DNA of 64,000 nucleotides, from assembly GCF_050753345.1 (NCBI RefSeq), contig NZ_JBLZFX010000002.1, positions 62,001 to 126,000 on the forward strand, in the 5' to 3' direction. The notes beneath the pieces were generated by a model. It was not told where the DNA came from and did not search any database. It saw only the letters and a program-made list of their open reading frames with translations. The DNA comes from Alkalinema pantanalense (GTDB taxonomy: Bacteria > Cyanobacteriota > Cyanobacteriia > Leptolyngbyales > Leptolyngbyaceae). The position numbers and the translations under genes are program-made. This document shows positions 17,447-27,162 of the stretch, piece by piece. Position 1 is the first letter of the stretch; the number at the start of each line of letters is the position of its first letter.

Positions 17447-17881
17447 TTAGTTGACAGGTTCGATCGTCAACTTATAGGGATTTTGTCCCTGGGATCGAGT
17501 TCCAATAAATACCTGATAGGTATCTTTCGCCCAGCGACCCGGAATTTCAGCTTTACCGTTAGAAGTACTGTCAGCTTGCACGCAGAACTTTTTCCCTTTG
17601 CTGTTGATGACTAGCAGCGTGATATTCGAATTGCCTTGAACGGTGAAGCGGCGATCCATGTCTTCTGTCAAGGTTACTTCGTAGTTCGGCTGTTCGGGAA
17701 TAAACCCAGCACAGCTGGAGTCTTTATGGGCGCTGACTGAACTACCAGTACGAGTTTGCACCGGACTATTTGGTGCAATCCGAATCACCTGATCTTGATT
17801 CTGAGCCAGTCCTGGGTGAACCACGCCAACAAGCGATGTGAGAGCTAATGTCCAAACTAGAATTTTTTTCACCAAAACCAC
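17447..17881 (-). CDS. Secreted hypothetical protein
   Basis: The frame begins with GTG codons at 17881 or 17872 and encodes a signal peptide (KKILVWTLALTSLVGVVHPGLAQ, cleaved near LAQ). The mature part, about 120 residues, is a predicted beta-rich domain with two well-separated cysteines (SSCAGF and KKFCVQ) that could form a disulphide. The pattern RFTVQGNSNITLLVINSKGKKFCVQ resembles bacterial pre-peptidase or PPC-like beta sandwiches, but I do not assign a family. Likely periplasmic; function unknown. Confidence 0.65.
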   Translation of the reverse strand: MVLVKKILVWTLALTSLVGVVHPGLAQNQDQVIRIAPNSPVQTRTGSSVSAHKDSSCAGFIPEQPNYEVTLTEDMDRRFTVQGNSNITLLVINSKGKKFCVQADSTSNGKAEIPGRWAKDTYQVFIGTRSQGQNPYKLTIEPVN

Positions 17882-18193
17882 CCCCGGGGCAGTCTTTACT
17901 AAGTGGAATATACGGAATATCGCTTGAGATTACGCGAATCTTGACTCTACAAATCTGGGATAGACGAATCTTCGGATGTGTGAATCTTGAGGATGCGAAT
18001 CTTGTGAGCTGATGTTTTTAGTATCAGCGAATTAATTACAGCAGCGCATGGGAATTGTTCCTGTTCTTGAACTGTCACGCGGTTTCCTAGTGGTTTATAG
18101 AGGAACTTTATCGCTGATCCTCGCGGGGAAGCCGATCGCCCGACCACCTTCCCCCCAATGAACTCCTGGATCTCAGTAACCTCTCCCAGTAGG
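17882..18193. other. Spacer with repeated GAATCTT words
   Basis: No gene is supported. GAATCTT occurs four times (17936, 17966, 17982, 17997), the last three spaced by 15-16 bases within a degenerate repeat that also shares GATGYG words. The rest shows nothing recognised. Confidence 0.55.
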
Positions 18194-20422
18194 CTATCCT
18201 AGCGCCGCGATCGCTGCATTTAACGTGGCACTAGGTCGCATGGCTTGACTCGTTTTCACAGAATCCCCATGATAGTAGCCGCCAATATCCACAGGTTGCC
18301 CCTGAACTCCATTTAACTCCACCAAAATTTGAGACTCCTGTGCCCTTAACTGCTGGGCCAAGGGCGCAAACTTCGCCGCCAAGGTCGGATTTTGATCCTG
18401 ATCCGCCAATGCCTGCGCCCAATACATCGCCAGATAAAAATGACTGCCCCGGTTGTCTAACTCATTCACCTTTGCCGAAGGAGATTTGGCCTGTTCCAAA
18501 TACTGGCCATTGGCCCGATCGAGGGTCGCCGCCAAAATTAACGCATCGGCATTATTCGTCTTCTGGCCCAAATCTTCCAATGACACCGCCAAGGCCAAGA
18601 ACTCCCCGAGGGAATCCCACCGTAGATGCCCTTCGCTCAGGAACTGCTGCACATGCTTCGGAGCCGATCCCCCCGCCCCGGTTTCAAACAGGCCACCGCC
18701 CGCCAGCAACGGCACGATCGACAGCATTTTGGCACTGGTGCCCAACTCCAAAATGGGGAATAAATCCGTCAGATAATCCCGCAATACGTTCCCGGTCACA
18801 GAAATCACATCTTTCCCCACCTTGATCTGCTCACAGGTAAACGTCATGGCATCCACGGGAGACAGAATGCGAATGTCTAAGCCCGACGTGTCGTGGTTCA
18901 GCAAATAAGCGTTCACCTTAGAGATCAAATTGGCATCATGGGCACGATCGGCATCCAACCAAAACACCGCCGGATTCCCCGTTAAGCGAGCCCGGTTGAC
19001 CGCCAACTTGACCCAATCCTGAATCGGCAGATCCTTGGTTTGGCACATCCGCCAGATATCGCCCCGTTCCACCGCGTGTTCCAGCAAGGTCTGCCCCTGC
19101 TCGTCCACCACCCGTACCGTGCCGTCGGCAGGAATTTCAAAGGTCTTATCGTGGGAGCCATATTCTTCAGCCTTCTGCGCCATCAGCCCCACGTTGGAGA
19201 CATTACCCATCGTCGTCACATCAAACGCCCCATGGGTTTGGCAAAATTCAATGCAAGCTTGGTATATCGTGGCATAGCAGCGATCGGGGATCATCGCCTT
19301 GGTATCGTGGGCCTGACCATCCGCGCCCCACATCTTGCCGGAATTACGAATCGCAGCGGCCATGGAGGCATCAATGATCACATCGCTGGGGACATGCAGG
19401 TTGGTAATGCCCTGATCGGAATTCACCATCGCCAACCGAGGCTGCTGGGCATACACAGCATTAATATCGGCAACGATCGCCGCCTGTTCCGCTTCGGGCA
19501 GGGCTTGGATCTTGGCGTACACGTCTCCAATACCGTTGTTGGGATTCACGCCCAGTTTGGCAAAGGTTTCCCCATACTTAGCAAACACATCCTGGTAGTA
19601 CACTGTCACCGCATGGCCAAACAGGATGGGATCAGACACCTTCATCATCGTGGCTTTGACATGCAGGGAGAGCAGAATGTCATCAGCTTTGGCGGCCTTA
19701 ATTTCCTGTTCGTAGAACGATCGCAGCGCCTTGACGCTCATAACTGCCGCATCGATGACCTCGCCCGCCAGGACTGCCGTTTTTTCCTTCAGCACCGTAA
19801 CAGCCCCGTCCGCTGCCACTAACTCAATCCGAACATTGCCCGCCTGCTCCACAACCACGGACTGCTCACTGCCGTAGAAATCGCCACTCTGCATATGAGC
19901 CACGTGGGATCGCGAATCCGCCGTCCAAGCCCCGACCTTGTGGGGATGCTTTTGGGCGTATTGCTTCACCGCCGCTGCAACCCGTCGATCGGAATTTCCT
20001 TCCCGCAACACCGGATTCACCGCACTGCCCAGCACCTTGGCATAGCGGGCTTTGATGGCTTTTTCCGCCTCGTCCTTCGGTTCCGCTGGGTAGTCAGGAA
20101 TGTCATAACCCTGGGACTGTAACTCCGCGATCGCGGCAACCAACTGGGGAACCGAAGCACTGATGTTCGGCAGTTTGATGATATTGGCTTCCGGCGTTTT
20201 TGCCAGTTCCCCCAACAAAGTCAGCGCATCCGGCTGCCGCTGATCCTCCCGTAGGGTTTCTGGAAAGTTGGCGATGATGCGACCCGCCAGGGAAATATCG
20301 CTCGTTTCGATCGTCACATTGGCCGCCTTTGTGAATGCCTGGACGATCGGCAAAAACGAGTAGGTCGCCAAAGCTGGAGCTTCGTCGGTAAAGGTGTAAA
20401 CAATCTTGGCGGGAACAGTCAT
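18194..20422 (-). CDS. icd: Monomeric NADP-dependent isocitrate dehydrogenase
   Basis: The enzyme oxidatively decarboxylates isocitrate to 2-oxoglutarate, the carbon skeleton for ammonia assimilation. From ATG 20422 (MTVPAKIVYTFTDEAPALAT) the product is 742 residues, the size of the monomeric IDH-II family. Family segments include RQPDALTLLGELAKTPEANI, PILFGHAVTVYYQDVF, DIRILSPVDAMTFTCEQI and APKHVQQFLSEGHLRWDSLGE. Upstream in-frame codons to 20509 lack homology. This type is unrelated in sequence to the dimeric Icd characterised in model cyanobacteria. It is downstream of the polysaccharide block on the same strand, but probably separate. Confidence 0.95.
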   Translation of the reverse strand: MTVPAKIVYTFTDEAPALATYSFLPIVQAFTKAANVTIETSDISLAGRIIANFPETLREDQRQPDALTLLGELAKTPEANIIKLPNISASVPQLVAAIAELQSQGYDIPDYPAEPKDEAEKAIKARYAKVLGSAVNPVLREGNSDRRVAAAVKQYAQKHPHKVGAWTADSRSHVAHMQSGDFYGSEQSVVVEQAGNVRIELVAADGAVTVLKEKTAVLAGEVIDAAVMSVKALRSFYEQEIKAAKADDILLSLHVKATMMKVSDPILFGHAVTVYYQDVFAKYGETFAKLGVNPNNGIGDVYAKIQALPEAEQAAIVADINAVYAQQPRLAMVNSDQGITNLHVPSDVIIDASMAAAIRNSGKMWGADGQAHDTKAMIPDRCYATIYQACIEFCQTHGAFDVTTMGNVSNVGLMAQKAEEYGSHDKTFEIPADGTVRVVDEQGQTLLEHAVERGDIWRMCQTKDLPIQDWVKLAVNRARLTGNPAVFWLDADRAHDANLISKVNAYLLNHDTSGLDIRILSPVDAMTFTCEQIKVGKDVISVTGNVLRDYLTDLFPILELGTSAKMLSIVPLLAGGGLFETGAGGSAPKHVQQFLSEGHLRWDSLGEFLALAVSLEDLGQKTNNADALILAATLDRANGQYLEQAKSPSAKVNELDNRGSHFYLAMYWAQALADQDQNPTLAAKFAPLAQQLRAQESQILVELNGVQGQPVDIGGYYHGDSVKTSQAMRPSATLNAAIAALG

Positions 20423-20616
20423 GGCGCTTCCTACGATGGATTTCCTGGATATTGTCCTGCGGTTACTGAAGCAATGGGGTATGTTTTGGTACAAGGTAGT
20501 GACACCCAACGGGAATCAGCACAATGGGTCGTCAATCTCAGCGATCGACGGCCTACCGCAAACATTAACCCTCTATTTTTACATACCCTTGTTTTGCGTT
20601 CACGATGACTCAACAT

Positions 20617-23502
20617 CTAGAGGGGCATCCCCGAGTCCATTTCCTTCAGGGACGATGGCTTCCTGCCCAGCCGCCACAATCCATACCCTCCGACCACTAA
20701 CGTTGCGGTCGTAATTCCAACGCCGATCTTGAAACTCAAAGGGTGGAATTCAAACCGAACCACATGTTCTCCCGCGGGAACCTTGACTCCCCTTTGAATG
20801 TAGTTGGTTTGAAAAATACGAGTCGGCTTCCCATCGATCGTCGCTTGCCAACCCGGATAATACACATCACTCAGCACTAAAAATGCAGGAGCAGCCGTTT
20901 GGGTTTGCACCTCCATCTGGGTATCCGCCATCTTGAGCACAGTTGCCCGATCCCTCGGCTGCAAGGCAGATGACTGGAAACGAGCCCTTTTATTTTCAAC
21001 TAACGCTATCTCCTTGGGGTCGTACTTCCGCCCATCGGGTAAGTTCGACGTTTGAATAGCAGCCAAAATCTCCGGCGGCGATAGTTGAAGCGTTTGTGAA
21101 ACCAACCAAGTTCTCGGCATTACATCCTGATTTTCGTAAATAGTGCCTACTTCCGTCTGCTCCACCTTCTTCCACTTGGGTGAAATACTCATTGCTGTTA
21201 CGGGCATTGAAATACTCTGGGCCCGATTCCGCAGGCTGATATGCTTGATCGCGATGACGCCACCCAAACCACGATCGCTCCACGCCAACTCCAGCTTCTT
21301 GACTCGCTGAGATCGGGTTAACGCCACCGTACTGACATAATCATGCACGTCACATCCCGTTACCGCAATGCTCTTAAATAGCGGCGCTCGACCATGTTTC
21401 ACCTCCGGTTTTACCTGAGGGCAGTCGTAAACATTCTCAGACGTATCGCGCCCTGCCAATAAAGAATGGCTCTCTACATTGCCATCCACATCTGTCACCT
21501 TAACCTGTAAGACTGATTTCCCTTCTGGGATAGTGACTGCACAGCCTAAGGTTGTTACAAAGCCAATCTCACTCACCGATCGCGCAAGTTCCGGTAACGA
21601 CAGATCTATGGAAGGCTGGAGACTGGCGGGGCCACAACGATTCTCCCCTAGGGTCAGTCCCAACTCCTGACTTCCCCATGCCACACCCGGGACCTCGGTC
21701 ATTTCTGACTGTAGGTCTAACAAATAACGCACCGCCATCAGATCTAACTGCCGCTCTTCTATCTTCACAGGCAGACTGATCAAGATACCAGTGGAAGCCA
21801 TACCCATCATCTCACTATACCGAGACAGCATTAATGGGGAATAACCACTCGCATTCGGCAAGTCCCACAAACGGGTCAAGTTGGGAAAAATGGGAGTTCC
21901 AAGGGGACTAAACAACCGCTGATAATTCGACGCCAACAAGGAACGATATTGCTGGACAAGGGGGCTCGGTTCGAGCTGTTTGGCCACCGGAGAAAGGCTT
22001 TCCCATCCTAAAAACCAGCCAAAGCTGGATAAGTCCACAATAAGCATCACCAATAAAATCCCAGTACTCCAGCGGCGATGCCCAAATTTACTCCAGAGCA
22101 ATAAAACAAAACATCCCAAAGCAAATACCACCAATGGAATGCCGATCGCTAAATTCTTCCAGGGTAGCAAGTGGATTGTCTCAATCCCAAATGGGCGGGC
22201 TTTTTCCTGAAAACTGGGACGCAGAACCACCATACTGATCAAGCATATTAGAATCACCAGCAGACTGGTAGACAAGGTTTTCCCAATCAGCCGCGAATCA
22301 ACCTTCTGGCGCTGAACTGCCGCCACACCTATGCCAGCCAATATGCTAATCGCCAAAGCAAATTCAATAAAATGCCGTCCCTGCGCTCGGAATTTATTGT
22401 AGATAGGAACATAGTAAAGTAAACCACCCAGCCCTAAATCTGGGCCAAACGCTAGCAACAAGGTAATCAATCCAGTCAAAAACCAAAACCGAACAACTGG
22501 GCGATTACGATAGACAATAGTACCCACTACAGCAAGCATAATCGGCATTAAGCCAACATAACCTGTTACTTCGGCTTGATTATATTTGCCCCAGTACGTA
22601 TTGAACAAAGCGTCAGAGGGCATGAAAGATCGACCAAAGAAGTAGGGAAACAGGAGCTTTAAGGTTTGCCAGAGAGGTAATGAAAAGCTAGAAAATTCTT
22701 CAAATGTCATTGCCGATCGCAGACTCAGACGACTGAATTCGATCGTTGGCAAAATTTGAATCGCGCAGAGACTGAGACCGAGGACGATCATGAGACTGGC
22801 ACGACGGTAGTATTTCCAACGGCCATCGGGAGACGTTCCCCCCAAAAACAAGGTATAGAAAAAAACTAAACCCAAGCTGTATACAGCAATTTGAGGATGA
22901 CCCGCCAAAAAACAACAAGCCACTGATGCAATACCGATGACAAACCACAATCGATCGAAGCGATGCCGCAATTTCTCTACTGCACACAACAGCAAGGGCA
23001 TCCAGGCAGCAGCATGAATAATTGTCGTATGTGGTAAATGAGCCATCATAAATCCACATAAACTGTAAACCAGTCCAGTCACTGCTGCAGCCAACTTCAA
23101 GCGCGTTAAGGTATAGGTATAGCAATAAGCAAAGCTACCTGCTAGCACATAGGCCAACACAACATATGCATTCCAAGAATTTGGAATGAGCCGCATTAGC
23201 ATCGCTGGCGGATACCACGTCATATTCTGCGGATCACCTACCAAGGGATATCCTGCGAAGACTTGATTAGTCCAGAATGATAGAGGTGTATAGAAGGCAG
23301 GTAAGTAATACCCAATTCCGTCGCCAGGAGCCAATAATTTTCCAGAAAACAACGAAGGAGAAAAGAAAATCGTAAATAGTAATGAGAACGCTAGAATAAC
23401 CAACAAGCTATGAAGAATTGCAATTCTCACGCCAGACTGCCGAGGAGTCTGGTCGTGCTCATTAGTACTCTGCATGCTATATTTCTCCAAAAAAACAGAC
23501 AC
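20617..23502 (-). CDS. YfhO-family multi-pass membrane protein (GT-C-like)
   Basis: This protein of about 960 residues has an N-terminal helix, an exposed loop with GDGIGYYLPAF, and then roughly twelve transmembrane segments up to residue 490, followed by a periplasmic domain and a last helix (IGVGITTATLVVGGYGLWRLG). The GYPLVGDPQNMTWYPP and C-terminal VLSDVYYPGWQATIDGKP segments are typical of YfhO (PF09586), thought to transfer lipid-linked sugars to surface polymers. The start may be ATG 23502 or ATG 23475 (MQSTNEHD). It closes the polysaccharide cluster and may modify its product. Confidence 0.85.
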   Translation of the reverse strand: MSVFLEKYSMQSTNEHDQTPRQSGVRIAILHSLLVILAFSLLFTIFFSPSLFSGKLLAPGDGIGYYLPAFYTPLSFWTNQVFAGYPLVGDPQNMTWYPPAMLMRLIPNSWNAYVVLAYVLAGSFAYCYTYTLTRLKLAAAVTGLVYSLCGFMMAHLPHTTIIHAAAWMPLLLCAVEKLRHRFDRLWFVIGIASVACCFLAGHPQIAVYSLGLVFFYTLFLGGTSPDGRWKYYRRASLMIVLGLSLCAIQILPTIEFSRLSLRSAMTFEEFSSFSLPLWQTLKLLFPYFFGRSFMPSDALFNTYWGKYNQAEVTGYVGLMPIMLAVVGTIVYRNRPVVRFWFLTGLITLLLAFGPDLGLGGLLYYVPIYNKFRAQGRHFIEFALAISILAGIGVAAVQRQKVDSRLIGKTLSTSLLVILICLISMVVLRPSFQEKARPFGIETIHLLPWKNLAIGIPLVVFALGCFVLLLWSKFGHRRWSTGILLVMLIVDLSSFGWFLGWESLSPVAKQLEPSPLVQQYRSLLASNYQRLFSPLGTPIFPNLTRLWDLPNASGYSPLMLSRYSEMMGMASTGILISLPVKIEERQLDLMAVRYLLDLQSEMTEVPGVAWGSQELGLTLGENRCGPASLQPSIDLSLPELARSVSEIGFVTTLGCAVTIPEGKSVLQVKVTDVDGNVESHSLLAGRDTSENVYDCPQVKPEVKHGRAPLFKSIAVTGCDVHDYVSTVALTRSQRVKKLELAWSDRGLGGVIAIKHISLRNRAQSISMPVTAMSISPKWKKVEQTEVGTIYENQDVMPRTWLVSQTLQLSPPEILAAIQTSNLPDGRKYDPKEIALVENKRARFQSSALQPRDRATVLKMADTQMEVQTQTAAPAFLVLSDVYYPGWQATIDGKPTRIFQTNYIQRGVKVPAGEHVVRFEFHPLSFKIGVGITTATLVVGGYGLWRLGRKPSSLKEMDSGMPL

Positions 23503-23637
23503 TACTGTCTATGCAAGCTCTAATCGTGACTCTAGCGCTGGTCAACTAATCGCAAAAAACTAGGCTGGAGAAATTGCATTCAGTCACAGGCCGCTAACCG
23601 CATTCCAAACGCATGGGTTCTTGGGTCGTGCTTCCCA

Positions 23638-24483
23638 TTAATAACGTTTACGAGCAATGACATACATGATGTCATAGAGATTGAGATAAAAATCCAGTTC
23701 CGTCAGCCGGAGTTTTTTCAAAAAGTGATACAGCTTAGGTTGCTTCCAGCGAAGTACCAGGATGTTATAAGCAACATTATCGAGACTCCGATAAAAACCA
23801 CAATGGCGACTGTAAACCACATCAAAGCCGTAATTATTCAGCATTTGAGCGAGGCTTTTCTGGGAGAAGTAATGAATGTGGGTGGGCGGATGGATCAAGC
23901 GCCAATTCTCTTTCCGCATCCGGGCGTTGAAACTGTCGATATCCCCCGTCGTAATTGCAATGAGTGAGCCCTTTTCCATGTGCGGACTCAACTTTTCGAT
24001 GTAGAGGTGGGGGTTGGGTAAGTGCTCGATCGTATCCCACATGCAGGCTACATCAAAGGTGCGATCGCCCAAATCGTGATTCAAAAAATCTGCTTGTACC
24101 ACATCCAGATGCAATTCATTCAGGGCATACCGAATTCCATCTTCAGTAATATCAATCCCCTGCACCTGGCCAAATAATGCTTGGGCTTTTTCCAAAAAGA
24201 AACCGTAGGCGCAGCCAATCTCAAACAATTTGCGATGACGTTCTGGCTTCAGGAATTGCTGCAATGTCTTCAAACGTAAGGCAAAGTTTTTTTGAGCAAT
24301 TCGCTTATCGGCAACGTAGTCACTATATTCCTCACCAAAGAAGTAATCTTTCTGGTAAAGCTTGAACAATTCTTCGCTGGAAATCGACAAATCCGCAGCC
24401 ACATGACCACAGCTCAGACATTTGTTAATGCCTCGATACAGAGGGACTGGGTTATCTTGACCACAAACAATACAGTTACTCAT
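23638..24483 (-). CDS. SAM methyltransferase with N-terminal zinc-finger-like CxxC pairs
   Basis: Started at ATG 24483 (MSNCIVCGQDN), the protein overlaps the preceding glycosyltransferase by eight bases, which implies coupled translation. Two CxxC pairs (CIVC and CLSCGH) form a small metal-binding knuckle, followed by a class I methyltransferase with motif I LFEIGCAYGFFLEKA, motif II QGIDITEDGIRYA and DVACMWDTIEHLPNPHLYI. This architecture (Methyltransf_23 after a zinc knuckle) is frequent in polysaccharide and sugar-methylation loci. The C-terminal 60 residues are aromatic-rich. Sugar O-methylation is the likely role; the acceptor is unknown. Confidence 0.85.
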   Translation of the reverse strand: MSNCIVCGQDNPVPLYRGINKCLSCGHVAADLSISSEELFKLYQKDYFFGEEYSDYVADKRIAQKNFALRLKTLQQFLKPERHRKLFEIGCAYGFFLEKAQALFGQVQGIDITEDGIRYALNELHLDVVQADFLNHDLGDRTFDVACMWDTIEHLPNPHLYIEKLSPHMEKGSLIAITTGDIDSFNARMRKENWRLIHPPTHIHYFSQKSLAQMLNNYGFDVVYSRHCGFYRSLDNVAYNILVLRWKQPKLYHFLKKLRLTELDFYLNLYDIMYVIARKRY

Positions 24484-25417
24484 GGTTAAAGTTAATCTTC
24501 TCCGACACAAGGTAGTGAGGTCTACCCTTGACTTCGTCAAAGATAGCGCCAATGTACTCGCCAATAAACCCTAGACAAATGAGTTGGATCCCCGTAGATA
24601 GGGCAATCATAATCACCAGGGTTGTCCACCCTGAGGGCAACGAAGCATAAAAAAAGTATTGAACAAACGCAATGACTGCGTAGATCAAACTAAAAAATGC
24701 AAATATCGTACCCGCCAGAATTGAAAGCTGCAACGGACGTTTGCTAAAAGCAACAATTCCGTGCAATCCGAAACGCACCATTCTCCGCAAAGAATACTTG
24801 GTGGTTCCTGCAAAGCGATCGCGGGCACGAAATCCTACACCCACACTATTGAAACCCACCCAGCTAAATAACCCTCGCATAAACTGATTGCGTTCTCGAA
24901 TTTGTGTCTGAAAGGCTTCAATCACCGATCGAGACACCAGCCGGAAATCTGCCGCACTTTCTGAAATAGGAATCTCAGAAATCCAATTAATGAAGCGATA
25001 GAATAATCGCGAGGTCCAGCGTTTAAAGAGGCTACTTTGCCTTGCATCTTCCCGTATCGTATAGACAATCTCGTAGCCCTGTTCATATTTTTCTAGCATG
25101 ACTGGAATGAGTTCCGGGGGGTGTTGCAAATCCCCATCCATCATCACCACCACATCCGCATTACAGTGGTCAATCCCAGCCAGCAAAGACATTTGATGAC
25201 CAAACCGATTGGATAATGCCAACACTTGAACCGTGGGATCTTTCTGGGCAATGCGCCGCAGAATGGGTAGGGTTTGATCCGTACAGCGATCGACCACAAA
25301 GAGTATCGTTGAATGATACCCTGTCAGTCTAGACAGCACCGCCGAAAGCTCCGTGTAAAAAGCCTCAATGACACTTTCTTCGTTATAAATGGGGCTAATT
25401 ACTGTTAGGGTTTTCAT
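24476..25417 (-). CDS. Membrane-anchored family 2 glycosyltransferase (GtrB/ArnC/DPM-like)
   Basis: From ATG 25417 (MKTLTVISPIYNEES) the GT-A domain carries VVMMDGDLQHPPEL as the DxD-type site and RNQFMRGLFSWVGF, followed by two C-terminal helices (LSILAGTIFAFFSLIYAVIAF and LVIMIALSTGIQLICLGFIGEYIG). Such enzymes attach a sugar to undecaprenyl phosphate on the cytoplasmic face; the lipid-linked sugar is then used by a membrane GT-C enzyme. The YfhO-like protein two genes downstream is a plausible partner. An upstream TTG at 25441 is a less likely start. Confidence 0.9.
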   Translation of the reverse strand: MKTLTVISPIYNEESVIEAFYTELSAVLSRLTGYHSTILFVVDRCTDQTLPILRRIAQKDPTVQVLALSNRFGHQMSLLAGIDHCNADVVVMMDGDLQHPPELIPVMLEKYEQGYEIVYTIREDARQSSLFKRWTSRLFYRFINWISEIPISESAADFRLVSRSVIEAFQTQIRERNQFMRGLFSWVGFNSVGVGFRARDRFAGTTKYSLRRMVRFGLHGIVAFSKRPLQLSILAGTIFAFFSLIYAVIAFVQYFFYASLPSGWTTLVIMIALSTGIQLICLGFIGEYIGAIFDEVKGRPHYLVSEKINFNHE

Positions 25418-25430
25418 AGAGTAAAGCAGG

Positions 25431-26438
25431 TCATAGGGCAAAGCAGGGGTTGACCGTTAGGTAGTCTAATACTCGCTGCAGCGTCCCGTCTAGATCCAGG
25501 TGGGGCACATCCTTGATAAACCGTTCGAGCTTTTGCGTACAGCCATAATGCACTGGAATATCCAGGCTTTTAAAGCGATCGGGATCAACCTTGACTTCCA
25601 CCGCGACCCCCGATAGCTGAATCAAGCGCTGCAACAAGTCCGCCATTACCACCCCCTGCCCGGAACAGATATTGATCACTTCTCCATGGGCTTGGGGATT
25701 TTGAATCAGCTGCCAGTAGATCCGAACCGTGGATTCCACGTCAATAAAATCGCGAGAACTGCCCAGATTCCCCACCTCAATCACCGGCGGTTGTTGCCCC
25801 AGCCCAATCTTGACAACTTGGGTCGCAAAGCTCTGCACCGATAAATGGCGGGGCATCCCAGGGCCAATGATATTAAAGGGGCGCACCATCACGAGGGGTT
25901 TTCCCATTCTCGCAGCGGCCATTCCCAAATGAGTCTGGGCCAGCTTACTGATGCCGTAGTGGTGGTAGGGAGACACTGGACTATTTTCATGAATCGGCAC
26001 CTGTTCGGGCGTAATCACCCCGTATTCCGCCGAGGTTCCTACCAGTAGGGTTGGACAGTTGGCTGATAGCCCGCTCAAGTCTAGGGCATGGAGCAAGGCC
26101 GCCGCATAGGAGACATTCACCCGATAAAAGTCTACGGGATTTGTCGAACTAGCAACCCCCGCTAGATGAATGCAATAGTCCGGCTGTACTCGATCGAAAA
26201 TGCTAGCGAGTTCCTGGGAATTGGTGATATCGGCGATCGCAAAGTGCTGCTGGACAGTCTCGTCGGATGGCTCCGGTGGATGCGTCCCCATCGTGTAGAC
26301 AGTGACGCCCTGAGACTTCAGGTAGGTGGCTAAATGCTTGCCACAGAAACCACCGGCCCCCGTCATCAATACCTTTGTTGTGGCTTGAGTCATAGTGGCT
26401 TGAGTTGTTGTGGCTTGAGTCATCGCTGGAGCCGTCAT
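25431..26438 (-). CDS. NAD(P)-dependent sugar reductase, Rmd-like (GDP-4-keto-6-deoxymannose reductase)
   Basis: This extended SDR protein has the GAGGFCGKHLA nucleotide-binding loop, catalytic YHHYGISK (YxxxK) and RPFNIIGPGMP, with VINICSGQGV and VDPDRFKSLDIPVHYG near the end, a pattern I associate with Rmd. Rmd reduces the Gmd product to GDP-D-rhamnose, and gmd lies three genes upstream. The N-terminus holds a threonine/glutamine repeat (MTQATT, TQATM, MTQATT) made by a 15-bp in-frame DNA repeat, so later Met codons could be the true start. The ATG overlaps the previous stop by four bases (ATGA). Confidence 0.8.
   Translation of the reverse strand: MTAPAMTQATTTQATMTQATTKVLMTGAGGFCGKHLATYLKSQGVTVYTMGTHPPEPSDETVQQHFAIADITNSQELASIFDRVQPDYCIHLAGVASSTNPVDFYRVNVSYAAALLHALDLSGLSANCPTLLVGTSAEYGVITPEQVPIHENSPVSPYHHYGISKLAQTHLGMAAARMGKPLVMVRPFNIIGPGMPRHLSVQSFATQVVKIGLGQQPPVIEVGNLGSSRDFIDVESTVRIYWQLIQNPQAHGEVINICSGQGVVMADLLQRLIQLSGVAVEVKVDPDRFKSLDIPVHYGCTQKLERFIKDVPHLDLDGTLQRVLDYLTVNPCFAL
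26375..26423. repeat. 15-bp in-frame repeat in the Rmd-like gene
   Basis: TGGCTTGAGT occurs at 26381, 26396 and 26411, a 15-base period. The first and third copies sit in an identical longer stretch (26375-26393 and 26405-26423). It encodes the repeated TQAT residues at the protein N-terminus. Confidence 0.9.
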
Positions 26439-27154
26439 AGGCCGGATGGAATAAATTCTTCGGGATTTTCGACAAATCGGCTCACCGCGACCTGATAGTC
26501 ATCCACTCGGCCAATGTCCAACCAATAGCAAGGCTCGCGATAGCAATAAACGGGATGCTGATTCTGAGACAGTTGCATCATCAGTTCGGGAATATCCAAA
26601 TATTCACCGGGCTTTAGATAGGGGAGGATTTTTTGTTTATTTAAAACATTGACCCCCATGCTGACATCAAAATGGTAGACCGGCTTCTCTCGATAGCAGA
26701 GGAGTTGGGATTGATCGTTGGTTTCAATCACCCCAAAATCAATTTTGACTTCCCGTTGGTAAAGGCCGATCGTGGCAGCAGCCTGGTTCGCTTTGTGATA
26801 CTGAATCAGGTTACCAAATCTCATGGTCGTCAGCAGATCGCCATTTAGGATTAAAAAGTCTTGCTCCAATCGATCGAGCACCAAGGAGATCGGCCCTGCT
26901 GTTCCTAAGGGCTTCTCTTCCAGGGAATAGCTAATTTTGAGGCCCAACCGTTCACCATTTTGGAAGAATGCCTCAATCAAGTGACTGAGATAGCCTACGG
27001 CCAAAATCACCTCAGTAATGCCTGCTGCTTTCAATTGGCGCAGCAAAATTTCTAAAATTGGATAATCTCCAACCGGCATCAAGGGCTTAGGCAGCACCGT
27101 GGTATAGGGATAGAGCCGAGTACCTTTCCCCCCGGCCAACACTAACGCCTGCAT
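26435..27154 (-). CDS. Sugar-1-phosphate nucleotidyltransferase
   Basis: The protein opens MQALVLAGGKGTRLYPYT, the nucleotide-binding signature of NTP transferases, followed by LPKPLMPVGDYPILE and the metal-binding FLILNGDLL. It makes an NDP-sugar from sugar-1-phosphate. Sequence alone does not settle GDP-mannose, dTDP- or other products; GDP-mannose would feed the nearby Gmd/Rmd pair. At 239 residues it lacks a left-handed helix acyltransferase domain. ATG 27154 follows a GAGG; the upstream GTG overlaps the stop of the preceding gene. It overlaps the Rmd-like gene by four bases. Confidence 0.85.
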   Translation of the reverse strand: MQALVLAGGKGTRLYPYTTVLPKPLMPVGDYPILEILLRQLKAAGITEVILAVGYLSHLIEAFFQNGERLGLKISYSLEEKPLGTAGPISLVLDRLEQDFLILNGDLLTTMRFGNLIQYHKANQAAATIGLYQREVKIDFGVIETNDQSQLLCYREKPVYHFDVSMGVNVLNKQKILPYLKPGEYLDIPELMMQLSQNQHPVYCYREPCYWLDIGRVDDYQVAVSRFVENPEEFIPSGL

Positions 27155-27162
27155 CCTGCACC

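Noticed and set aside
19040..19822. A 260-codon plus-strand frame
   Set aside because: It is antisense to icd, which has family motifs across its length; the product shows no recognisable domain.
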